From an uncultured bacterium (GTDB taxonomy: Bacteria; Bacteroidota; Bacteroidia; Bacteroidales; Paludibacteraceae): a DNA stretch of 13,182 bases. The notes beneath the pieces were generated by a model. That model saw only the letters and a list, made by a program, of their open reading frames with translations, did not search any database and had not been told where the DNA came from. Made by a program: the position numbers and the translations under genes. The DNA lies in NCBI GenBank assembly GCA_947074225.1, contig CAMTOX010000012.1, positions 1 to 13,182 of the forward strand, in the 5' to 3' direction. Position 1 is the stretch's first letter. The number at the start of each line of letters is the position of its first letter. Below, piece after piece: positions 1-7,141 of the stretch.

Positions 1-179
1 TACTCAAATAAGACACAAGAGATCATGGCTGTGAAACTCACAATCAATGCTCCAAGCCCAAAAAAGTAGAGCGATACTAAGTAAGCCGGCATTAACGCTA
101 TGATAACATCCAACATTCTACGCGATACAGTATCGCCACTATGTAGGTGTGGAGCCGGTGAAACAATTAAACTATTCAT
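1..179 (-). CDS. rnfD: RnfD, ion-translocating ferredoxin:NAD+ oxidoreductase subunit D (N-terminal part, cut by window edge)
   Basis: An open frame reads leftward from ATG at 179-177 to the window edge, giving 59 codons. The N-terminus contains SPAPHLHSGDTVSRRMLDV, which closely resembles the conserved RnfD/NqrB start (SPH-H--DT--R-M-DV). It is followed by hydrophobic residues IIALMPAYLVSLYFFGLG and IVSFTAMISCVLF, the first membrane helices. RnfD is an integral membrane subunit of the Rnf complex and in known members carries a covalently bound FMN; the flavin-attachment threonine would lie outside the window. It starts 44 bases after the rnfC stop, so the two are very probably cotranscribed. 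The rest of the operon (rnfG, rnfE, rnfA by analogy with other Bacteroidota) should lie to the left, but this is inferred and not seen. Confidence 0.93.
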   Translation of the reverse strand, partial: MNSLIVSPAPHLHSGDTVSRRMLDVIIALMPAYLVSLYFFGLGALIVSFTAMISCVLFE

Positions 180-223
180 AGATATTAGCTTTGATATTCA
201 ATAATGTGTGACGATTTGGTTAT

Positions 224-1558
224 CTATTTCTGGGTTGCACGGTTACGGATAATACCTCCTACAGTAGCTTTACCCATACGCACGTAGTCTAATAGTGGAC
301 GGTGTGAAGGACAAGAGTATAAACAACAGCCACATTCTATACAATCCATGATATTATCTTTTTCCATTCTATCCCATAATTCGCGCTCTGCTTCTTGCAC
401 CAATAAATAAGGTTCTAAACCCATTGGACAAGCGGTAACACATTTACAACAGCGCATGCAGTTATCGGGTTCTGCTCTTAGAGACATAGATTCTGGGAGA
501 ACTAATACACCTGAACTACGTTTTGTAGCAGGAGTCTCTAAAGTCACAGCCGAGCGTCCCATCATTGGGCCACCAATAATTATTTTACCGGTGTCTTCTG
601 GAAGACCTCCAGCCATGGCCATAACATCGAGCAAAGGAGTACCGAAACGTACTTTATAGTTACCTGGTTGAGCCACATGATTACCTGTAACAGTAATGAC
701 ACGCTCAAACAAGGGTTTATTTTTTTGAACTGCCTCATATACAGCATATACGGTTGCCACGTTTTGAACTACTGCGCCAACACTAATTGGAAGTTGTCCG
801 CTTGGAACTTGGCGACCAATAGTAGCATCTATCAATTGTTTTTCACCTCCTTGAGGATATTGCAATTTCAATGGACAAACCTCAATTCCGAAATGACGCA
901 TTGCCATTTCTTTAAAGAGACGTATGGCATCTGGCTTATTCCCTTCTATACCTACAATAGCTTTCTGTACATTGAGTGCTTTCATTAAGATAGAGATACC
1001 AATAAAAATCTCCTCAGCATGTTCCATCATCAACTGATGGTCGCAGGTTAAATAAGGTTCGCACTCTACAGCGTTTATGATAAGCACTTCGGCTTTGGTT
1101 CCTTTAGGAGGCATGAGTTTTACTTGAGTAGGAAAACATGCTCCCCCAAGACCTACAATACCAGCCTTAGTGATTTTATCTATTATCTCGGCAGGTTCTG
1201 CTTTAACAATGCGTATAATCTCTTCCGAACGGTCAATCTCTTCCACCCATTCATCGCCTTGAACGTCTATATAGATAGACATTGCTTTGAGTCCAAAGGC
1301 ATCTGGAGCCATATCAATCTTTGCTACAGTACCCGATACTGGCGAGTGAATATTAGCTGAGACAAATCCGGCAGCCTGTCCAATCAACTGACCCACTTTA
1401 ACCTCATCGCCTTTGGCAACTACGGCATTACAAGGGGCACCTATATGTTGACTTAATGGAATGATAGCTTGTTTTGGCAATGGCACCTCTACTATCTTCT
1501 TGCCTGCCGACAATTTATAATCATGTGGATGTACACCACCTATCTTAAATGTCTTCAT
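224..1558 (-). CDS. rnfC: RnfC, ion-translocating ferredoxin:NAD+ oxidoreductase subunit C
   Basis: This 444-residue protein is the peripheral NAD(H)-side subunit of Rnf, which couples electron flow between ferredoxin and NAD+ to Na+ or H+ movement across the inner membrane. The N-terminal barrel-sandwich region has HSPVSGTV (71-78). The flavin/NADH-binding fold shared with the complex I 51-kDa subunit is marked by GLGGACFPTQVK (136-147) and by NAVECEPYLTCDHQLM (162-177). A beta-grasp (SLBB-type) region covers about 284-333. Two [4Fe-4S] motifs follow: C367-x2-C370-x2-C373-x3-C377-P and C406-x2-C409-x2-C412-x3-C416-P. Length is typical of short Bacteroidota or clostridial forms; it lacks the long Ala/Lys-rich C-terminal extension of proteobacterial RnfC. 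ATG at 1558 is preceded by a weak AGGA. It lies 43 bases after rnfB in one operon. Confidence 0.97.
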   Translation of the reverse strand: MKTFKIGGVHPHDYKLSAGKKIVEVPLPKQAIIPLSQHIGAPCNAVVAKGDEVKVGQLIGQAAGFVSANIHSPVSGTVAKIDMAPDAFGLKAMSIYIDVQGDEWVEEIDRSEEIIRIVKAEPAEIIDKITKAGIVGLGGACFPTQVKLMPPKGTKAEVLIINAVECEPYLTCDHQLMMEHAEEIFIGISILMKALNVQKAIVGIEGNKPDAIRLFKEMAMRHFGIEVCPLKLQYPQGGEKQLIDATIGRQVPSGQLPISVGAVVQNVATVYAVYEAVQKNKPLFERVITVTGNHVAQPGNYKVRFGTPLLDVMAMAGGLPEDTGKIIIGGPMMGRSAVTLETPATKRSSGVLVLPESMSLRAEPDNCMRCCKCVTACPMGLEPYLLVQEAERELWDRMEKDNIMDCIECGCCLYSCPSHRPLLDYVRMGKATVGGIIRNRATQK

Positions 1559-1601
1559 ATCCTAATGCAACTATGCGTTATTATTCGTGTTATGGTTAAT
1601 T

Positions 1602-2807
1602 TTAAAGGTCTAAAGATTGCATCTTAGCCTCAGATTGTTTTGGTTTCTCTTCACTCTCCGTCTCTTCTGAAGTAGCTTCCACACCTTTCTCTTTCTTTTC
1701 CTCTACCTGCAAAGGTTGCTCTTTCACAGGTTGTTCTTGAGCAGTTTTAGTACTCTCCTCTATTTCTGCTCGCGTTACCGTCTCATAAACTACCTCTTCA
1801 GTTGTTGTTTCGACAACGGTTTCAGGAGTTACTATGGTTTCTTTAGCCTCTACATTCGGAGTTATCTTCTCCTCCACTACTGTTTCAACAACTAGAGGTT
1901 TCTCTTTTACTTCGGCAGGTTTTTCTACTATTTCGATTTTTGGAGTCTCTTTAGTAGGGACTACTTTTGGAGCAGCAGCTTTTTCGGCACGCACAGGGAA
2001 GTTTATTTCGTGTATCGCTCCAGTAGGACATTCAGGAACACATTTGCGACACAAGCGACATTTCTGAAAATCTATATAGGCTAAATTATTCTCTATAGTG
2101 ATAGCATCAAACGGACATACCTTAGCACATTTGCCACACCCAATACAAGCCACAGAGCACGCTTTCTTAGCCACACCACCTTTATCTTTATTCATACAGC
2201 TCACAAACACGCGACGTCCTTTAGGACCTTTCTTACGCAACTCTAACAAGAGTTTTGGACATGCCTTTACGCAAGCGTTACAAGCCACGCACTTCTCTTC
2301 GTCGATTACTGGTAATCCTGTTTCACTATCAATATGTAGAGCATCGAATTTACACGATACCTCACAATCTCCAAAACCTACACAACCAAATGAGCATCCG
2401 GTTTGGCCACCATATAACGCCGCAGCAATTTTACAGTTTTTAGCCCCATCATATTCATTATGTCTCTTTCTGTTAGCATGAGTACCATTACAACGTAGTA
2501 CGGCTACCATAGGTTCACTCTCTGCTGCCACTTTACCAAGTATTGTTGCTACGCTACTCATTGTAGGTGCACCTCCAACCGGACACGACAAAGCGTCTAG
2601 AGTGTCGGCCTTAACACATGCTTCGGCAAAGCCTCTACAACCAGGGAAACCGCAACCACCACAATTAGCTCCAGGTAATGCTGCTTCAACTTGATCTATT
2701 CGGGGATCTTCAAATACTTTAAATTTTTGTGCTGCTAAATACAATATCAGCGCTGCTAAGCAGCCTATAACACCTAAGGTGATTAGAGAGATGACAATTA
2801 AATTCAT
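1602..2807 (-). CDS. rnfB: RnfB, ferredoxin-accepting iron-sulfur subunit of the Rnf complex, with long acidic C-terminal tail
   Basis: This 401-residue protein is the likely entry point for electrons from reduced ferredoxin. An N-terminal membrane anchor spans about 3-25. The Fes domain has C49-x2-C52-x4-C57 and C75 in the pattern CGGCGFPGC...CPVGG. A ferredoxin-like array follows: C138, C142, C148 and C152 with C173-x2-C176-x2-C179-x3-C183-P, then C221-x2-C224-x2-C227-x3-C231-P and C250-x2-C253-x2-C256-x3-C260-P, consistent with several [4Fe-4S] clusters. The recognisable protein ends near residue 272. The remaining ~125 residues are a low-complexity tail dominated by Glu, Val, Thr, Lys and Pro with ETVVE/EEVVYET-type segments and no cysteine. 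The reading frame is intact, so the tail is not an obvious frameshift product. It lies 41 bases after rseC and 43 before rnfC. Confidence 0.97.
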   Translation of the reverse strand: MNLIVISLITLGVIGCLAALILYLAAQKFKVFEDPRIDQVEAALPGANCGGCGFPGCRGFAEACVKADTLDALSCPVGGAPTMSSVATILGKVAAESEPMVAVLRCNGTHANRKRHNEYDGAKNCKIAAALYGGQTGCSFGCVGFGDCEVSCKFDALHIDSETGLPVIDEEKCVACNACVKACPKLLLELRKKGPKGRRVFVSCMNKDKGGVAKKACSVACIGCGKCAKVCPFDAITIENNLAYIDFQKCRLCRKCVPECPTGAIHEINFPVRAEKAAAPKVVPTKETPKIEIVEKPAEVKEKPLVVETVVEEKITPNVEAKETIVTPETVVETTTEEVVYETVTRAEIEESTKTAQEQPVKEQPLQVEEKKEKGVEATSEETESEEKPKQSEAKMQSLDL

Positions 2808-2848
2808 TGTTATAATGATTTGAAATAGTTTCGATAAAAATGGTTTGG

Positions 2849-3262
2849 TTATATATGACGAACGTAAAAACGTAACTTATATTTTAAACGATTACGCATA
2901 AGAAATATGACAATATAGTAAGGTATTAAAATAGCCAATCCTAATAATCCGCCATACACTTCGCTTAACCCAGATAAAGTAGACAATATTAACGTGAATA
3001 ATATCAAAGCAGATGGTACGGCAAAAGCCCAAACTACAGACCAAAAGCCTATACTTTTTGCACCATATACCATTACGCGTTCTCCAACTGTAAAATGAGA
3101 CCCATTGGTCAATGCTTCTACCACGTGATCACGCTTTTCTGAAGCACCACAGGCACCCTTAGCATGACAACCGGCGCATGCCGATGTTTGCTCTAACTGC
3201 ACTTGTGCCATATCTTTCGAAAACGACACTACAACTCCCTCATGTTCTATCCATTCTGACAT
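2849..3262 (-). CDS. rseC: RseC/MucC-family membrane protein (SoxR-reducing system RseC-like)
   Basis: This is a 137-residue protein from ATG at 3262. The N-terminal soluble part has a cysteine motif C29-x2-C32-x5-C38 within SACAGCHAKGACG, typical of RseC. Two membrane helices follow, about 70-95 and 101-122, with a basic end (RNRLKYKLRFYVRH). RseC-family proteins are known to work with Rnf-type complexes in electron transfer and stress signalling; in Escherichia coli RseC helps the Rsx complex reduce SoxR. In Bacteroidota the gene commonly sits directly upstream of rnfB, as here (41-base gap), so a role in Rnf assembly or redox maintenance is the best inference. The frame extends to TTG at 3286, but that codon overlaps a candidate -7 box (3284-3291), so the ATG is preferred. 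Confidence 0.88.
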   Translation of the reverse strand: MSEWIEHEGVVVSFSKDMAQVQLEQTSACAGCHAKGACGASEKRDHVVEALTNGSHFTVGERVMVYGAKSIGFWSVVWAFAVPSALILFTLILSTLSGLSEVYGGLLGLAILIPYYIVIFLMRNRLKYKLRFYVRHI

Positions 3263-3283
3263 ATTGTACTCTATAATCAGCCG

Positions 3284-3299
3284 CAAATATACAAATATA
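3284..3299 (-). promoter_or_regulatory. Candidate promoter -7 boxes for the rseC-rnf operon
   Basis: Read on the minus strand, two adjacent TATATTTG octamers (3299-3292 and 3291-3284) both fit the Bacteroidota -7 consensus TAnnTTTG. The downstream one would place the transcript start near 3279 and a leader of about 16 bases before the ATG at 3262. No clear TTTG -33 element is seen at the expected ~20-base spacing, so the call rests on the -7 boxes and their position. Confidence 0.5.
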
Positions 3300-3315
3300 T
3301 TCTAAATTTTTAGAA
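3300..3315. promoter_or_regulatory. 16-bp palindrome abutting the rseC-rnf -7 boxes (possible operator)
   Basis: TTCTAAA (3300-3306) and TTTAGAA (3309-3315) form a perfect inverted repeat around two T residues. It lies between the expected -33 and -7 regions of the candidate rseC promoter, a place where a repressor or activator could act. The sequence is AT-rich, so chance is a real alternative, and no regulator gene is next to it. Confidence 0.3.
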
Positions 3316-3364
3316 CGTCTATACCATTATTTTAGAATCTTAAGAATACATCTCACCCATTGTG

Positions 3365-3400
3365 CGCTCTAAATTTCTATCAATATGATAGTTGAGAGCG
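3365..3400. repeat. Two-part hairpin upstream of the rseC promoter
   Basis: The outer stem pairs CGCTCT (3365-3370) with AGAGCG (3395-3400), and the inner stem pairs CTATC (3377-3381) with GATAG (3387-3391) around a 5-base loop. There is no T-run next to it on either strand, so it is not a standard terminator. It could be a protein-binding site, or part of a longer leader if the operon has another start site. Confidence 0.35.
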
Positions 3401-3430
3401 AAAACTTTAACATATTCAAATAGCAGCAAC

Positions 3431-3470
3431 AAAAAAAGAATAGAGGAGTAACCTATGGCCACTCCCCTAT
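3431..3470 (-). terminator. Rho-independent terminator of the GH81 gene
   Basis: Read on the minus strand, ATAGGGGAGT (3470-3461) pairs with ACTCCTCTAT (3449-3440), ten pairs with one G-U, around an 11-base loop. ATTC and then seven T residues (3437-3431) follow shortly after. The geometry is that of an intrinsic terminator. It lies about 186 bases after the glucanase stop codon, so the message would have a long 3' untranslated region, and it would also shield the rnf operon from read-through. Confidence 0.72.
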
Positions 3471-3558
3471 CGTCAATATAATATCCAAAACTGTTCTATA
3501 ACCAGAACATATCCTTTAGGCACATTCTAAAAACTGTTTTTATATACCACTCTATCCA

Positions 3559-3587
3559 TACCATTGCATAGATATGTAGCAATGGTA
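3559..3587. repeat. 9-bp perfect hairpin in the 3' untranslated region of the GH81 gene
   Basis: TACCATTGC (3559-3567) pairs perfectly with GCAATGGTA (3579-3587) around an 11-base loop. No T-run follows on the minus strand, so it is unlikely to terminate on its own. It could stabilise the 3' end of the glucanase transcript. Apart from this hairpin and the elements listed at 3284-3470, I see nothing in the 3263-3655 gap. Confidence 0.4.
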
Positions 3588-3655
3588 ATTAAAACCATTT
3601 ACAAATCGGCTTTAAGAACGCCCTATAAATTAATCGCTTTTAATGGGTATACCTT

Positions 3656-6600
3656 TTACAGTTTCACCAATTTTTGTAGCACCACCTCACCATTCTCTAA
3701 GGTCACTATGGCCAGGTAGTGTCCCGAAGGCAAGCCGCTCAATGAACACTCCACCTTTGACTCGGCCAGGGTGAGCACTTTCACGGTATGGCCCAATAGG
3801 TTTCTCAGCTCTAAACGTTGCATTTCACTACTGCTCTGGAATGTCACCACATCGACCACTGGGTTAGGGAAACAGTTCACCCCCGAGTGCTCCAGTTGAT
3901 CTAAACCGGTTTCAACATCGGGTTCACAATTATTGCCCACTACATAAGGGTAGTATTTAGTAACACTCATGCCACCGGCATAAGCAAACTTAACCGCTAT
4001 GCTCAACTCCTGTCCCACGGTTTGTCCGGTCAAGGTAGAGGTAAATTGAGCTGTATTACCACCCATTTGTCGTTCAGAGAAAGGCATTTCGAGCCATAAA
4101 TAAGCCACTACTCCATCTTTATCGGTATCCAAGAGTTCGGCTGTTACATTAACATTAGTGCCAATGGTTTCGAAACTCAACTTATATCCGCTCGAGAAAC
4201 TTCCTTGCGAAGCCTCGTTCGCGGTTACGCTACACGAGTTATCGCCAGTTACCACCACCGTAATAGGTTCCGACATACCCACAGCACCTTCGCTATTGGT
4301 GGCACGTGCCGTAAGTTGGTAAGTGCCCTCGGCTGCTTGCCACTGCACACTATAGGGTGCTGTGGTTGCTGCTCCAATCACATTGCCATTGGCATAGAAA
4401 AGCACTTCGGTAATAACACCAGTGCTAAAATCCATTACCTCGGCAGTAACGGTTACTGCTTCACCAAGCAACACTTTCTCATTATGTTTAGGCGATGTTA
4501 TAGCTACCGAGGGAACCATTTCGCCCACACTTTGTGCTACCAACGTATTGGCAGGCACTTGCAGCAGATACCCATCGGAGAAGGTTACGGTGCGTGCAGT
4601 GGTGCCGTAGTTGTGTGCAGTATAGGTAATACGTCCGTTCTTATTAAACACTGCCGCAATCGGATAGTCGGCGCTAATGGTTGCCTCTACTGCACCCAAC
4701 ACATTCATGCTGTGCAACCAGTAGTAAGTTTGTGCATCGCTCACACCAAATTTAATATCGCGGTTGGGATAAGAGTCGTACATAGCCAACACTTCACCTT
4801 GATTGGTAAAGGCACCATACTCCCACATCACATCGTGCCATAGGTTCACATTCGCCTCGTTACTTGTAATACCCGTATTTTGTTTTATCTCGTTCCACAA
4901 ACGGGCAGCATACGCTTTATTGTGTCCCAAATATAAAGAGCCACCATGAATTGGGTATAGCTCAATGCCATACGATGCTGCAATATCGCCAGTCCAGAAG
5001 GTCTGATTGTCTAAATTGTTTCCCCATAAGCGTGAAATTAAAGCATATTGTTGAGTTGCCGGGAAGTTACGGCGATGCACATCGAGCCAATACTCCTCAA
5101 TAGCACTCTGTTCAGTGGTATAAAGGTAGATACCTAAATCGCGTATGGCGTTATTGCCAGTAATAGTACCCCAATGTATCAAGGCCGAGTTAAACTGCAT
5201 ACTCTCACTGGTCGACTCTTGGTCGTTACCATTTGGGAATGTTGCAAAGCCATTGGCCCAGCAGTGTCCAGCATATGGGCTAAAGCTACGCAAGTATGGG
5301 AACATAGTGTCGTTACGGTCGTAGCTTGCTGCATCGCGCACCAAAAGGTTCACCATGTCGCCCCATTGTGCGGCCCATCCCGGACGATACTGCTCCATAA
5401 AAGCGGCCGCATGAATGAAATAACCCCAATGGAAATGGTGGTCGTTCAAATTATTGTCCTGACCATGGCCTGCCGGATAGCCCAACAAAGCGCTCCAAGT
5501 GCTATGGTAATAGAATAGAAAAGCCACCTCGCCTTGAGAGTAACTCAACCAATTCTCTAACCGATCTTGAATGGTATTCAACATGGTATTCAATGCAGCA
5601 GTGTTACCCACCTCGGCAGCTACACGTGCTGTCTGAATCAAACGGTTCAGCAACTGACCATCATTATAAGAGTCGGTCCAGGTGCCTATCGCATCATCTT
5701 TTATGGCATTAATTTTACTATTCAAGGTATCTAACACAAAACTTGGACTCGAACTGCCCACATGGGGCAATGTAGGCAAGATACCGTAGTAACGATTCTC
5801 CACACTGAAGCTATTGCCTGACAACGTTTTTAACTCACCACGTATAGTGTTGTAGCTATATCCTTGAGGTTGTGCCGAGTTTGAGGCTAAGTGAGCCCAT
5901 TGGTGAGGCAATAATCCCAACAACATATGTTGATTGGTGCCCTCTTTCACAACGGTAGTCACTGTAAAGTCTGTACGTACCACACCGGTTGTGGCATTGT
6001 AATTATAGTTGGCAGTAGTGTTGGTTGGGAACACATAAGCATACTGTTTATATTCATTGGCCACTGTAGCCACATTGGTTGCTCCTTGTGGCAACATAGT
6101 TACCGACCAGTAGTTCTGCCCATTTAATGTAGAGGTATAAACCCCAGCCGTGTTCGTCCACGTGCTTCCCACAGGGGCATATATGGCAAAACTGGCTCCA
6201 TGTTTAGCATTCTCCACCACAATCATCTCGGCCTGCACTGTTACTATGCCCGAGGTAATGGCTACTTGCGCCTCATCGGCACTCTGTTTCGTAAAGTAGA
6301 GAAAAGGCATACCTACGCCCGACACGGCTTCCATTTGGTGCACGCCGTCGTCCCAACGCATGGTAACGGTCCAATCCGAGTGGTCGGAAACAGTACATTG
6401 GGTAGACGACAATCCGGTAACCCCAACGGTAATAGGCAACAAATCGTCGATCACTCCTTGTGGAATATAGCTCACCACCAAACCCTGAGGCATGGTACGC
6501 ATGGTATATGGGTAGTTGAAAAGATTGCTCACATGGTTATCTTTCAATAGTAGCGACCACCAATCATTCGTAGGGATAGGCTTAGTAGCAGCTACACCGC

Positions 6601-6751
6601 TTAGTTGAGGGGTAAAGTTGGGATAACCATTACGCCCTGCGGCATCGGCTCCAGGGTAAGTGGTGGTGTAACTACCACTGCCAACAGGCACTATAGCAGC
6701 ACAACACAGCACACTCAAAAACAGAAAAAAGGATAGTAAAGTGTTTCTCAT
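3656..6751 (-). CDS. GH81 endo-beta-1,3-glucanase, multidomain, T9SS-secreted
   Basis: A 1031-residue secreted enzyme. The signal peptide is about 1-19; the cysteines near it do not form a lipobox. The GH81 catalytic region (about 40-740) has the family landmarks PTNDWWSLL (60-68), NDHHFHWGYF (436-445) and GNDQESTSES (508-517). By family knowledge D437 is the likely general acid, and E512 and E516 are the conserved glutamates that include the catalytic base. GH81 enzymes are inverting endo-1,3-glucanases acting on laminarin, callose and fungal or yeast wall glucan. An Ig-like domain (about 747-836, PSVAITSPKHNEKV onward) is followed by a beta-rich module (about 838-943, GYKLSFET, AELLDTDKDG) that is probably carbohydrate-binding but not assigned to a family here. 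A T9SS type A sorting domain (about 957-1031) has FPNPV and ends KLVKL. It appears monocistronic, with a terminator at 3431-3470. Confidence 0.93.
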   Translation of the reverse strand: MRNTLLSFFLFLSVLCCAAIVPVGSGSYTTTYPGADAAGRNGYPNFTPQLSGVAATKPIPTNDWWSLLLKDNHVSNLFNYPYTMRTMPQGLVVSYIPQGVIDDLLPITVGVTGLSSTQCTVSDHSDWTVTMRWDDGVHQMEAVSGVGMPFLYFTKQSADEAQVAITSGIVTVQAEMIVVENAKHGASFAIYAPVGSTWTNTAGVYTSTLNGQNYWSVTMLPQGATNVATVANEYKQYAYVFPTNTTANYNYNATTGVVRTDFTVTTVVKEGTNQHMLLGLLPHQWAHLASNSAQPQGYSYNTIRGELKTLSGNSFSVENRYYGILPTLPHVGSSSPSFVLDTLNSKINAIKDDAIGTWTDSYNDGQLLNRLIQTARVAAEVGNTAALNTMLNTIQDRLENWLSYSQGEVAFLFYYHSTWSALLGYPAGHGQDNNLNDHHFHWGYFIHAAAFMEQYRPGWAAQWGDMVNLLVRDAASYDRNDTMFPYLRSFSPYAGHCWANGFATFPNGNDQESTSESMQFNSALIHWGTITGNNAIRDLGIYLYTTEQSAIEEYWLDVHRRNFPATQQYALISRLWGNNLDNQTFWTGDIAASYGIELYPIHGGSLYLGHNKAYAARLWNEIKQNTGITSNEANVNLWHDVMWEYGAFTNQGEVLAMYDSYPNRDIKFGVSDAQTYYWLHSMNVLGAVEATISADYPIAAVFNKNGRITYTAHNYGTTARTVTFSDGYLLQVPANTLVAQSVGEMVPSVAITSPKHNEKVLLGEAVTVTAEVMDFSTGVITEVLFYANGNVIGAATTAPYSVQWQAAEGTYQLTARATNSEGAVGMSEPITVVVTGDNSCSVTANEASQGSFSSGYKLSFETIGTNVNVTAELLDTDKDGVVAYLWLEMPFSERQMGGNTAQFTSTLTGQTVGQELSIAVKFAYAGGMSVTKYYPYVVGNNCEPDVETGLDQLEHSGVNCFPNPVVDVVTFQSSSEMQRLELRNLLGHTVKVLTLAESKVECSLSGLPSGHYLAIVTLENGEVVLQKLVKL

Positions 6752-6769
6752 TGTTATAAATATTTATGA

Positions 6770-6777
6770 CAAAAATA
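6770..6777 (-). promoter_or_regulatory. Candidate -7 box of the GH81 gene
   Basis: On the minus strand TATTTTTG fits TAnnTTTG exactly and lies about 19 bases before the ATG at 6751, implying a very short leader. No good -33 TTTG is found 19-21 bases further upstream, so expression may need an activator, as is common for glycan-responsive genes in Bacteroidota (inference). Confidence 0.45.
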
Positions 6778-6871
6778 CACTTTAATATGCCACCTCTCTA
6801 ATAGATATAGCCTCCTAAAAGTTAAAACATCAGAATGAAGTAAAAGTGTAGTATTCTACAGATAGCCCTAA

Positions 6872-6902
6872 AATCAATTAATTACACCTTAATTAATTGA
6901 TT
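6872..6902. repeat. 13-bp perfect AT-rich inverted repeat upstream of the GH81 gene
   Basis: AATCAATTAATTA (6872-6884) is the exact reverse complement of TAATTAATTGATT (6890-6902), around a 5-base loop CACCT. It lies about 120 bases upstream of the glucanase start. It could be an operator for a dimeric regulator or a cruciform-forming site. There is no T-run or GC-rich stem, so it does not look like a terminator. Confidence 0.45.
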
Positions 6903-6934
6903 ACACAAGATGAGGAATGAGTTAAACAGTTATC

Positions 6935-6994
6935 ATAGTAGTACTTTACAAATAGTAGATTACAATAGGGTTACTACATTGAGTAGTATGTAAT
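6935..6994. repeat. Cluster of ATAGTAG/TTACAA motifs with a nested hairpin
   Basis: ATAGTAG occurs at 6935 and again 17 bases later at 6952, each followed by TTACAA (6946 and 6960). Just after, TACTAC (6972-6977) pairs with GTAGTA (6983-6988), and TTAC (6960-6963) pairs with GTAA (6990-6993) outside it. The cluster could be a regulatory site for the glucanase promoter, but low sequence complexity makes chance plausible. Confidence 0.25.
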
Positions 6995-7101
6995 TTACAT
7001 AATATAGTATTGGTTTTAACAGCAAAATTATAGATAATTCTTTTAGAAAGTATTTATTCGGAAATGGTACACATTAAAAAGGGGATGCACTTTTCAATTC
7101 A

Positions 7102-7130
7102 TATCTATCTTCATAGATACTCCAAAGAGT
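7102..7130. repeat. Two small adjacent hairpins
   Basis: TATCTAT (7102-7108) pairs with ATAGATA (7113-7119) around CTTC. Directly after, ACTC (7119-7122) can pair with GAGT (7127-7130). They lie just left of the 11-bp repeat set and may belong to the same structured element. Function unknown. Confidence 0.3.
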
Positions 7131-7141
7131 AGGCAAAAAGG

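Noticed and set aside
1834..2481. Plus-strand open frames opposite rnfB
   Set aside because: They mirror the rnfB frame, including its low-complexity tail and cysteine motifs, and have no recognisable protein features.
3263..3286. Upstream TTG start for RseC, adding eight residues
   Set aside because: The TTG overlaps a candidate -7 promoter box, and the added residues do not fit the family N-terminus, whereas the ATG at 3262 does.
4205..4843. A 212-codon open frame antisense to the GH81 gene, and shorter ones at 5174-5518 and 6200-6550
   Set aside because: All lie fully inside a strongly supported gene, have Cys/His-rich or otherwise unnatural composition and match no family; they are antisense shadows of its codon use.
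6700..6751. Lipoprotein signal on the GH81 protein because of C16 and C17
   Set aside because: The residues before the cysteines (SVLC) do not fit a lipobox, which needs a small residue just before Cys; a standard signal peptide fits T9SS export.
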